A DNA stretch of 64,000 nucleotides, from positions 1,178,001 to 1,242,000 of the forward strand of contig OY751493.1 in assembly GCA_963565915.1 (NCBI GenBank), written 5' to 3'. This DNA comes from Entoloma clypeatum. Lineage: Eukaryota > Basidiomycota > Agaricomycetes > Agaricales > Entolomataceae. Below, piece after piece: positions 54,390 through 64,000 of the stretch (its first letter is position 1; the number at the start of each line of letters is the position of its first letter). Under the pieces are notes generated by a model. That model saw only the letters and a list, made by a program, of their open reading frames with translations, had not been told where the DNA came from and did no database searches. The position numbers were made by a program, and so were the translations under genes.

Positions 54390-57311
54390 ACACCTCCTGC
54401 TGGCCCATCACCTCCTGCTTCTCCTGTCACTCCTGAAACTGCCCGGCATGCTGCCCGTGCTGCAGAACATTATCAGCGCAATCGGATGACTGATCCAGAC
54501 CATCGGCGAAATCAATCCAGGAATGTCTCACAACCTCCATTGCCTGTCCCACCTCAGCCAAACTTTGAAGCAATAATGGCTGCTTTGATTCCAGAGACAT
54601 ATATCCCTCTTATTCACTGTTTACCTGTTGGACCAGCCAATCTGTTGGCTCCTGCAGCAGCAATACCTCAAACCTACATTCCTCCCATCCACCAACTACC
54701 TGCTGTTGTATCAGAAATTCCTGCAGCAATTCCTGAAACCTGATTACCAGACAATTGGAATGCTCCTTTGCAGCATGCTCTTCCTCTTGCTCCATCTTTA
54801 CCACTGCCACCCCAAAGAGGATGCCCTTCCATGCAACAACAACCATCACTTCAGCAATGCAAGAGGAGTTTAGACAAAGGTCTGAGCAGCAGAGAAATAT
54901 TGCTCTGTTATTGGCTCAGGAACAACAGAGACACCATGCTCAGATAATAGCCCTGGACCATCATCAAAGACAGATTCAGTTGGAGGAGGAGGAACAAAGA
55001 CGTCAGATCCAGTTGTGGCAACAACGACAGGAGGAGTTGAGACTGCAGGAGCAACACAGATTGGCTGCCTTGGAGGCTATACAGCAGCAAGTAGCACAGC
55101 AGGAACAACGACAGGCAGCTGCATTACAGGCTGAACAAAGACTGCTCTCAGTCCATGCAGAGCGGGAGCGCCAAGACACATGGCATATCTTTGGGCTGTT
55201 GAGGCTGAACATCAGGCTGCCTATGATCCCAATGCTGATGATAATCCACAGCAAAACCAGATAGATGAGGATGAACAGTTGGCTCAACAGATTCTTGATC
55301 AGGAGCAGGCAGAGCTGGCTCACCAGGTAGACTTGGCTCGATTGGAACATCAATGACTGGCAGCTGAGGCACTGGAAAATAAAAATCAGGATGATATCAC
55401 TCCAGATCAGCAGCAGGCTCAAAATGATTATCAACAGAATATTGATGGTGGTGGTGGTGGTGGTGGTGGTGGTAATGATGATTTGGAGCAGCAACAACCT
55501 TCAGAGCCAGATGGGAACAACCAAGCACCTCCTGCACCACTACAGAATATATATGGACACAACTGGCCACTTCCATTTCCCAGAGGTCATGTTCCCTATG
55601 ATGTTGAGCCTGATTGGCAGGACTTGGGGCTCATGGATGGTGTATGTGGTTATTGCAATGCACTTCATTTTGATGCAGAGAAACTGTCCAAGTCCACCAG
55701 AAATAATCCAAAATTTGGCATGTGCTGCCTTCAGGGACAAATCCCGCTCACATCCTATCAACATGCACCTGAGGAATATGGTGCTTTCTATCTGGCATCC
55801 TCAATTCTCAGGACGCTTTAAAAAGAACATTCACCAGTACAATGCTGCCTTTGCATTTACTTCTCTGTGTGTCAAGCTTGATCTGGCAGTTGTCAATGGA
55901 TCTGGACCCTACAGCTTTTGGATTCAGGGAGAACTACACCATCTATCTGGTGCCTTGGTGCCAAGGGATGATTTGGTACCATCCTATGCCCAGATGTACA
56001 TCTATGATGCTGATGAACAGCTACAGATGTGTGGAGCACGTAACATCAATCTGGATGCAACCATCATTGCTGAGATTCAGGCCATGCTGCACCAGAACAA
56101 TCCATATGTTGAGCACTACAAGCAGGCCTGGCAGATCATGAATGAGAAGCACCTGAGGAACAGCACAACATCCACCTCATCCTTACTGCTGATGGCATGG
56201 ACCCCCGGAGATACAACTTGCCCAACGATGCCAATGAAATTGCTGCTATTATTCCAGGTGACAGTTTGATCCAGCCAAAAAGTAACAGAGACATTGTGTT
56301 GCGCTTCAGGGATGGTCATCTGAAGGAAATGAACAACATCCATCCTCTCTATTCTCCTCTTCACTATGTCCTTCTATTTCCCTCTGGCCAATATGGCTGG
56401 CATCCAAAGCTTCCCATCCATCCTGGTGCTGAAGGTCAGACACAGAGCAAATTTGTCAGTGAACACTGCTATTATGCATATCATCTCCAACCAAAGGATG
56501 TGCCACTTTGAGAACAGCCTCCAATGTTTCTTTGTGTCAACAGTTTATTGTTGATGCCTGGGCCTCCTATCAACAGAATCTCTTGGCTTGGTGCTTCCAC
56601 CACAATCAAAAGAGATTGTGAGCAGATGTCTAGAATCTCAACTTGGCAAATCATGGTCAACAGATAATTCTGCCCTCTTCTTTCATGGGAAGTGAACGAC
56701 AGTTGAATCAGTCATTTCAGGACTCCATGACTCTGTGCCGACTTCTATTGGTCCCTCATGTCTTTTGTACCATGACAGCCAATCCAAACTGGGAGGAAAT
56801 CACAACTGCTCTGTTCACACTGCCAGATGGATCCAAGCAAAAGTCACAGGACTGTCCAGATATTGTCTCCAGAGTATTTGAGCTGAAGAACAATGCAGTC
56901 CTGAGAGAGATCAAATCAGGAGTTGTGTTTGGCAAAGTCACTGGCATGGTGCATACTATTGAGTTCCAGAAGAGAGGTCTGCCCCACATGCACCTCTTGA
57001 TTTGATTGGACGAGGAGTACAAAATCAATGTGGATGAGGTTTTGAGTCGCTCTAATATTGACATGACATCCTTGACTGCATGGTTCAAAGCAAATCAGCA
57101 GGAGGAGGAAGCACACACTATTCTCTATCAGGACCTTTCCCAGAAGTATTCTTATGACAAAAGGACCAAGGTCTGGAAGGCTAGAACCCACAGTGCTGGT
57201 GCTATTGGTCGCATATACTTTGCGTCTCTTGCCCAGGGTAAACACTTTCATCTCAGGCTGCTTTTGACAAAGATTCCTGGTGCTACTGTTGAACGAATTC
57301 CACTTGTATAG
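54390..57311 (+). pseudogene. Helitron Rep/helicase remnant
   Basis: Fragments in different frames follow the order of fungal Helitron proteins. First is an N-terminal basic segment (ARHAARAAEHYQRNR), then a Gln-rich coiled coil (54840-55190), then CNALHFDAEKLSKS and KFGMCCLQG. Next come LPNDANEIAAIIPGD, LHYVLLFPSGQYGW and the Rep domain with EFQKRGLPHMHLLI, whose HMH is the HUH metal site. TGA replaces the expected Trp at about 57005. After LDEEY the sequence jumps to a late helicase-region piece (AGAIGRIYFASLAQG), so most of the helicase is deleted. A (GGT)n run lies at 55446-55472. Terminal TC and CTRR ends were not found. Confidence 0.82.
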
Positions 57312-58016
57312 ATATTTCATCTATAGCATCATGTGTCCAATCCCATAATGTACAAATAATGTACAAATAAGTAGACTAGTATATAAGACTGTCCTTATTC
57401 TCTGTGCAATATAACGCTCTTAACGAGTTACCCCCATCTTGCAAACACCTCTCAAGGTTAGTAGTAAGGTTCCCTCTCTATTGTAGATACACGATTAGTA
57501 GCGTGTAGCATAGAGTATACTAGGACTGCAAGACAACACATCTGCTGTGATCACCTCCAGTGTTGATGTGATCGTATGCTGTTCCAACAGGTTACGAGCC
57601 CTGAGACTCGCCATTGCGCTTGTCGCTGGCAGTCTTAGTAGACTCGATCTGCTACATTGCGAACACAATAGATCAAGTGCACCTTGATCTGTACATACAA
57701 CATTAATGATTATGTGGATGTTTAATCCCACATCATTGTGTAGCGCGATGAGCTAGCAGATCTGGGTGATAACACCCTGATGATCGCAATGCCCATCTGC
57801 CTCCATACATGTTGCTGTGTCCCTGTTTCATCTAAGATCCAGTGATTTGACATGTGACTAACACATTTTATTTCCAGTCTTTTGCGCTCTCACCCTTCGC
57901 ATCAAATCATATCTTCTTCTGATTACAAATCCGCTGTTGTCAAGATGACCAGCTCTAACTGGAAGGAAGGAGTGGAGCAATAAGATGACAGGGTTCTTAC
58001 AGTTTGAAGGGACCTG
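57312..58016. other. Probable LTR/leader region of the copia element
   Basis: A TGTCCAATCCC start (about 57331), a TATATAAGACTG box at about 57381 and no coding signal suggest an LTR promoter for the adjacent copia remnant. Without the partner LTR in the window the borders are open; gag is missing. Confidence 0.4.
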
Positions 58017-60481
58017 ATGCTTGTATCCGGGGATTCGTCATGTGACGACCCAAGGTATGTTCTTTTGCAAGTTTCACATGAGCACGCGATGACAGAAGAA
58101 CACACCCAGATTCGTGATGAGTCACTAGAACCGGGTCATAGTTATAAAAAATCACCTGTCATTGCTGCCTCCTTCATGGAGGAAATCTATGATCATTTTG
58201 CCTCATGTTCGAAATGTAAGAACAAATCCAAAGATACTAATGACGCCGAGTGGATCATGGATTCCGGTGCTAGTATGCACTTCACCACAGAGATGAGTGA
58301 CTTTGCAACATACGAAGAAGAGAAATCAATCTGTACTGCCCAAACTGCAGGCAAAGCAAAGATCTCTATAGAAGGAAGAGGGACCGTGTTCATCACTCAC
58401 ACGATACCATCGCGTCAAGGAAAGCCAAGAAGTCTAACATCTCGGCTTTACCCGGTTTTACACATCCTGGAGCTTTCCACTCGCCTCATGTCGATGGGCA
58501 AAATTCTTCAAGAATCTGGATTAAATGTCGCTGGCTCAGCTGACAATCTTAGTTTCTTCAAAGATGGAAAGTGTGTACTTAGATGTGAACCTCATTTTTC
58601 CGGTTCGACAATATACTGGGTAAATACACGCATTGAACAAATGCAGCTAAATGCTAGAAATATTGATGTCTATAAAGCCGATTACAGCATTTGGCATCAG
58701 TGGTTTGCACACCCTGGTAAAGATGTCCTGAAAAAGGCACCCAACGCATGTGATGGATTACCTTGAGGATCTTGGAATTGCTGTGGAAATTTCAGCACCT
58801 GATACACCCCAACAAAACAGTCAAGCTGAAAGGATTAACTGCATCATTGTAGAGAAAGCACAGGCGTTGTGATTTGCCGCCTGCTTACCACAATAATGGT
58901 GGGAGTTTTGTGTTTTACACACTGTGCATGTTTACAATCGCACACCAATTAAACGACTTTATTGGAAAACACCTTTTGAATCTCTGAAAGGGGAAAAACC
59001 GGATGTATCTAATCTCTGTGTTTTAGGCTGCACTGCCTATGTTTATATTCCTGAAGAACGCTGTGTGAATAAATTAAATCTGTGTGCAGAGCTTATGACG
59101 AGCTTATGACTTTTATGGGTTTAAAACCAGGAATGAAAGCATATCAGTTTATGACTGATAAAAACAGTATCTTTATTGGTACTACCGCGGTATTTGATGA
59201 AACACTCTTCCGGAGATGTCTGGATACTAAAGTGCCACAATACACACCCATGGGAAATGAGCCTTCCCATGATGAGTCTCAGGATGACGGAAACCCTGAT
59301 GATGATGTTGATCACCACTTTGGAGACGGAGATCTTCATTATCATTCCCGCCAGCATAATCAGCCGAGTGGAGATGAATCCTCCGATCCCCCTTCTGCTC
59401 CAAATGGAAACCAGCACAACAGTGCTGATATACCACCTTCAAATTAGGATGACCCTGAGGTCCAGGACCAGCTGGCAAATCCTCCGCTTGCTGATGCCCC
59501 TTGACCACGAAGGAATGCTAACCCACCTCGACAGGAGGGCAACATCTACGGGGAGCAACGGCACTCTGTGCAACAACAATGCGACATCAATCACACATGC
59601 TCTTGGCATAAAGCCATGAATCAAGGGAAACAGCAGTGTGAGCCTTCCCGGCTCCCCAATGTTTCCCGATCACGACAGGATGAAGTGGAACCTAGTTCCC
59701 CCTTAGCCCCGCTGCAGGGCCTAGTGGATCTTCTGGTACTCCTCTCGATGACCCCAAAGTTCCTGATGACAAACCTTTGGAAGATATGGATGCGGAGAGC
59801 TTACTGCGCGAAATGATGAATGATGTGGAGCTAGGTCCAAAAGCATTTAACTTGTATCTAGAACAATTAGTTTGGAAATGAGGGGAAGACACGAAACAGA
59901 TCACTGAGTTGAATGCGCTACTTGCATCAGCCATTCCTCACTCTGAATCTAATCTCTCACAGTTCCGTGATATCCGGGAGATGAAGTTTCATGACATTGC
60001 CAAAATGCTGAAAAACCTCCAGGATGAGTGGTTGGACGCATGCCGTAAGGAACTTGATAGCATCAAGCGGCATGATGTCTATGATCTAACACCTTTACCG
60101 ACTGGACAGAAGGCCATCAGATCATGATGGGTCTTTGACATAAAGACCGACAGCCATAAAAAGGCTCAGCTTGTTGCACAAGGGTTCTTGCAAATCGAGG
60201 GAATCGATTTCGACCAGGTATTCTCTCCCGTAGTTCCATTTGAGACAGTACATCTCATGCTTGCTACCGCCGCACTTGAGAATTGGGTGATTCTTGCACT
60301 AGACATAACTGCTGCTTTCCTTTATGGGAAACTCCAGGAAGAGTTATACATGATGCAACCCAAAGGCTTCAAAGTAAAAGGCAAAGAACTTCTTGTTTGG
60401 CGCCTGCATAAGACAATTTATGGTTTAAAGCAGGCTGGACTTGCATGGTGGCATGCCATGGAGAAATCCATAAAGAAACTA
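58017..60481 (+). pseudogene. Ty1/copia pol remnant (protease, integrase ends, RT start)
   Basis: Protease WIMDSGASMHFT; pre-integrase IWHQWFAHPGKDVLKK. The core of the integrase with the first two acidic residues is deleted between 58765 and 58770, and the rest continues with APDTPQQNSQAERIN, VHVYNRTPIKRLYWKTPFE and VLGCTAYVYIPEE. RT begins DEWLDACRKELDSIK and reaches FDQVFSPVV, ALDITAAFLYG and KTIYGLKQAGLAWW. It is cut at 60481 by the Tc1 element, before the catalytic YxDD. Several in-frame TGA stops stand where Arg is expected (about 58869, 59502, 60126). Confidence 0.88.
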
Positions 60482-61562
60482 CAGTGACTCAAATAATTGT
60501 CCAGATGTTTGAGCCATTTTGATTGTTTGCTCAATAGCTCCAGGGACAAGGCATATAAGACCAAAGTGTTGGTGTATGACAGATGGAGCTACATTGTGGC
60601 TATAGAAATATTCAACAATTATGTAATTCCAATAAGTTCTCACAGAGATATATACAATTTGATCTGGTAACTCATCCGGACAATTATTTGAGTGGGTATC
60701 AGAAATACAGAAACTGGTCATTTTAGTACTTGGTATGGCCCCCTTTGCCTTGATTACTGCTTCCACTCTTCTAGGCATACTTTCTATCAATCTCTGACAC
60801 ACCTCTGGCTCTATTTTGTCCCACACCTCTGCTACCCTGTCCCAAATCTCCCAAACTCCCTTGGCCTGTGTTGGAAACTTGCAAAGCTCTACTTTGATGT
60901 GTTGCCAAGGTGTTGCCAAAGGTGTTCAATAGGATTTAGGTCTGGAGATTGTGGAGGCCAGTCCAGAAGAGTGATATCATTGTTCTCCATCCAGATTCTG
61001 GCCTTGTTGGAGGTGTGCTTGGGGTCATTGTCCTGCTGGAATATGAGATCCTCTGCAGGAATCTCACATTCCTCCATGCTGGGCAATAAGTGGTTGTCCA
61101 GAATGTTCACATACTGGTCAGCATTCATCCTCCCCTCAACTTCTGCCAGTTGTCCCACACCATTCCAACTCATACACCCCCATACCATGATGTTTCCACC
61201 ACCAAACTTGACTGTTCTCTGGATCTTCCTCTCAATCAGCCCCTCTCCCACCTGTTTCCACACCCACTGCTTCCCATCTGACCCCAGCCTGTTGATTTTT
61301 GTTTCATCTGACCAAACTACCCTCTTCCAGTCCTCCACAGTCCAGTCCTTATGCTTTAAAGCAAAATCCAAACACTTCTTCCTATGCCTTGTGGTAAGCA
61401 AGGGCTTTTTCTTCTTTGTAACAGCTTTGAATGAGTGTTTCTTGAGAACATTCCTCACTGTCTGTGAGCTGACTGGATTGGAGATGATGGTGTTGATGTG
61501 TTTTGTTGCCTGAACAGCATTGGCAGCCTTTCCAGTGATGATTTGTGTGACTCCTATGCCAC
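60482..61562 (-). pseudogene. Tc1 transposase (DD34E), broken
   Basis: From 61562 on minus: GVTQIITGKAANAVQ, SSQTVRNVLKKHSFKAV, then VVWSDETKINRLGSDGK with the first Asp, IFQQDNDPKHTS with the second, and DWPPQSPDLNPIEHLW with the Glu 34 residues later. A near-perfect 11-bp tandem duplication (60899-60920) shifts the frame right after EHLWQH. The C-terminal part (VELCKFPTQ, MPRRVEAVIKAKG) is in another frame. The N-terminal DNA-binding part is split off by the hAT insertion and mostly missing. Confidence 0.85.
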
Positions 61563-62044
61563 TAGTGTTTTGAAGTCCAGTCTCAAAGACCTAGAACTGG
61601 ACCAGAACCAGACTGGTAAAGACTGGTGAAAGACTGGACTGCAGTCTCAAGTTTCAGAATTTTGAGGATTGACCAGTCTCAGGTTCTTCAAATTTTGGAA
61701 AAAAAAGAAGACTGGTTCAGACTCAAAAAATGTAAACTGGTTATAGGTTCACACAGGTTCTTATAGGTTCACATAGAATTGGTCTCTCAAGACTTCTATA
61801 AAATGTTTTGAAATGTATTATAAATGATCTCTTGAAACACTTTTAATATATTGGAAAATAACCAGTTTAAACCAGTTTGAACCAGTCCTGGTTTACTTTT
61901 TTGAGAAAGAAAAGACTGGTTCACCAGTCTTTTACCAGTCCAGTCCTGGTTTCAGTTTTTTGGAGAAACCACTTGACCAGTCTTGGTTCTAGGTTCTCAA
62001 TTTTTTGGGCAAAAAACCGGACTGGACTGGACTTTCAAACACTA
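61563..62044. mobile_element. hAT miniature element, 482 bp, TSD TATGCCAC
   Basis: The ends read TAGTGTTTTGAAGTCCAGTC and, from the right, TAGTGTTTGAAAGTCCAGTC. They are flanked by TATGCCAC at 61555-61562 and 62045-62052. The inside is a loose palindrome full of CCAGTC/GACTGG and CTGGTTTAAAC motifs and has no ORF. It is a relative of the element whose ends are at 36230 and 51405. Confidence 0.9.
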
Positions 62045-62481
62045 TATGCCACAGCCCCCTTGAAACATATAACTAACCAATGGCTTATTATAGCCATAGG
62101 ATCTTGTATATAAGACTTTTAGCTTGACCTAGGCAATTAACACTTACCTGTCTACTTCTCTGAACGCTCTCAAACTAAGTGCCTTGCGAGGACTTAGCTC
62201 TGCCAGACCTGAACCGAGCTGTCCTTCTGAGGAACTCGTTGATCTTGAACAAGTCATCCTACTGAGGGACTTGTGTGGAAACAGTATGAATCCATGTGAC
62301 TAGGACCTTGTACCAATTGTAGGCTATCACCGTAACAAAAGGTCAAGCTGATTTACGTTGTCAACCCACCACAGTTTTAGACGCAAAGATTCCTCTCTGA
62401 CAATCAAGATTTGGAGTCCCGTCTGACTCAGAAAATGAACAGGAGTTCATTGACACACCAGTTACTCAACAACAACAGTCA

Positions 62482-63463
62482 ATGTCGTACAGAAGAGTGA
62501 CCTCCTCTTTCGTACCACTCAACCCTGCATCACCTTCTTACCTCTCTCTGAAACAAATCCCACCGCCGCCAGCTGTTGCTGTTGCTGCATCAAAGACCCC
62601 AGACACCCCAGTTAAATTGACACCTGTAGAAATGACTTCTCAGGCCAAGACCCCAGAGAAAGAGATAAAGATCAGCCCGCTGGCGATCGTTAATGGAGAC
62701 AGAAAAAAGCTATCAGAATGTTTGTTCGATACAAACTTATACTTGAAAATGAATGATAACGTCTACAACACCGATAAGAAGAAAATCTTATTCACCATCT
62801 CATACATGAAAGGAGGAACTGCCGGGCCATGGAAGGAGTCCTGGTACAGGGACATCACCACCACTGGAGTACCCACCTATCCAAAGTACAGAGACTTTAT
62901 TGAGAAACTGAGGAAATCATTCTCCCCAGCTGACCATGATGAAAACACAAAAAATGGAAGGCATGACAGCTGACAAATATGTGGAAAAATTCAAATTATG
63001 GATCTCAGATCGGTCTCTCAAAGACTACTTCATGGAGGTGTTATCTCACATGCTCAGAGACAAGCTTGATCTTGGGCCTTGATAAGGTTCTAGGAATGAT
63101 TGATGAATGGTACACCACAGCATCCAGACTGGACAACCAATGGAGAAGGGCCAAGGCAGTGGCTCAAAGACTTAGACCCGATGGGGAAAAGAAGAATTCA
63201 AGGTTAATTATAACCCTGCACCCCAAAACGCGCACTTCACCCCAGACCCAAATGCCATGGACATTGACCAGCTGACTGCTGAAGAAAGAGACCACCACTT
63301 TAAAAAAGGGTTGTGCTTCATCTGCCATCAGGCAGGACATCATGCTGATACACACAAAGGAGGACAGACCCCGGTTGTGAACAATACGTTCAAGAAAGCT
63401 TCTGACACAAATGAGGAACAAGATGCCTTAATCTCTGAAATGGAGAAACAGGGTTTTCAATAA
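62482..63463 (+). pseudogene. gypsy-C gag, broken
   Basis: It starts MSYRRVTSSFVPLNPASP. The capsid-like part has FTISYMKGGTAGPWKESW and FIEKLRKSFSP. The frame is lost near 62960, 63080 and 63190, but the later pieces MTADKYVEKFKLW, DNQWRRAKAV and AMDIDQLTAEERDHHFKKG are in order. The zinc knuckle reads CFICHQAGHHADTH, with His in place of the last Cys. Confidence 0.82.
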
Positions 63464-63599
63464 AGCGGCCTGTATCGATATCAGCCCCCGCTCAGTTTTC
63501 AATCTTCCTATCCCCTGTAATTGTACCCGACATGAATGACAAATCTTTTTCAATCCCCATTTCAATGTCAGGAGAAGGAGAAAGCATTGATAAAGATTA

Positions 63600-64000
63600 A
63601 AGATAAATGCTCTGATAGACTCAGGAGCAGGAGGAACCTTCTTGGATCAGAAGTTCGCCACAGCAAACCAAATGGAGCTTATTCCGTTACTAAAGCCCAT
63701 TCGCGTGTCAATGTGGATGGAACAAAGAACAAAGAAGGGAAGATCACCCATTGCACATGGAAGAAGATCTGGATTGATAACAAAGAACTCAACATCAGAT
63801 TCTTGGTCACCGGACTTGGAAAGAAAACCGCAATTTTGGGGTTACCATGGTTGAAACAATACAACCCAAAGATTGATTGGGAAAAAGGAACCTTGGATAT
63901 TGAAACTATCAGGTTCAAGAAGACCCTAGCAGGAGTCATGAGGAAGAAATTTGACGAGCTCTTGGCGTCAAAAGACAAGAAACCCATTGCAATTGCAGCA
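63600..64000 (+). pseudogene. gypsy-C protease region, partial at the window edge
   Basis: ALIDSGAGGTFLDQKFA carries the DSGA active site. After a frameshift near 63710, ILGLPWLKQYNPKIDWEKG follows, the usual end of this domain, then the linker to RT. The rest is outside the window. Confidence 0.8.

Larger units (their letters stand above)
60482..62060 (-). mobile_element. Tc1/mariner-type DNA transposon, broken, carrying a hAT miniature
   Basis: The left end is CAGTGACTCAAATAATTG directly after TA, the expected Tc1 duplication, inside the copia RT. The transposase gene is on minus. A hAT element (61563-62044) interrupts it. The other end is not seen and seems lost at about 62060, where the gypsy-C LTR may begin. 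Confidence 0.75.
62061..64000 (+). mobile_element. gypsy-C: Ty3/gypsy element, left part, runs off the window
   Basis: A candidate LTR from about 62061 (TGAAACATATAAC) to 62337 (CCGTAACA), with TATATAAGAC at 62106-62115, is followed by gag at 62482 and protease up to the window end. The LTR borders are tentative because the partner lies outside. Confidence 0.65.

Overview
This is a draft-assembly window (one 200-N gap near the left end) from a filamentous basidiomycete, most likely an agaricomycete. The signs are many short GT..AG introns (mostly 45-65 nt), very small exons, closely packed divergent and convergent housekeeping genes, and a repertoire of Ty3/gypsy chromovirus, Ty1/copia, Tad-type LINE, Helitron, hAT and Tc1 sequences. 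Gene models here were spliced by eye; each total coding length came out a multiple of three and was checked against the family's conserved motifs.

Host genes sit in two islands. Island 1 (1-8504) holds the end of a Bni4/Afr1-like protein, a leukotriene-A4-hydrolase-type M1 aminopeptidase (15 exons), an Age2-type ArfGAP and a UNC93-like membrane protein (12 exons, one of 10 nt). Island 2 (24351-35547) holds an Aurora kinase, YOP1 and OST5 (divergent ER genes), RPA12 (Pol I), an orphan protein, a Dbf2/Sid2 kinase and NOP4 (ribosome biogenesis, divergent from the kinase).

Between the islands (9494-24259) lie three transposon insertions. A long palindromic element (about 375-nt arms) is split by a full-length chromovirus, gypsy-A (10339-16979, TSD CAAAC). 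A second full-length element, gypsy-B (17338-24259, TSD AAAG), landed 91 bp upstream of the Aurora ATG. Both run on the minus strand and both are inactivated.

The right half (36222-64000) is almost entirely nested transposons. A hAT-type element has its two ends 15 kb apart (36230 and 51405), flanked by the 8-bp duplication GTTACACA. It was invaded by LINE-B (TSD AACTGGTTTAAACC), which was in turn invaded in opposite orientation by a sister copy, LINE-A (TSD GATCAATGGTCATCT). Beyond it are an orphan proline-rich pseudogene, a decayed Helitron, and a Ty1/copia remnant carrying a Tc1 element. That Tc1 element carries a 482-bp hAT miniature (TSD TATGCCAC) and abuts a third gypsy element (gypsy-C) that runs off the window.

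The two LTRs of gypsy-B differ at nine positions, all CpG to TpG/CpA. Many stops in the retroelement frames are TGA where arginine is expected. Together these suggest a strong CpG-deamination (methylation) imprint on repeats in this genome.
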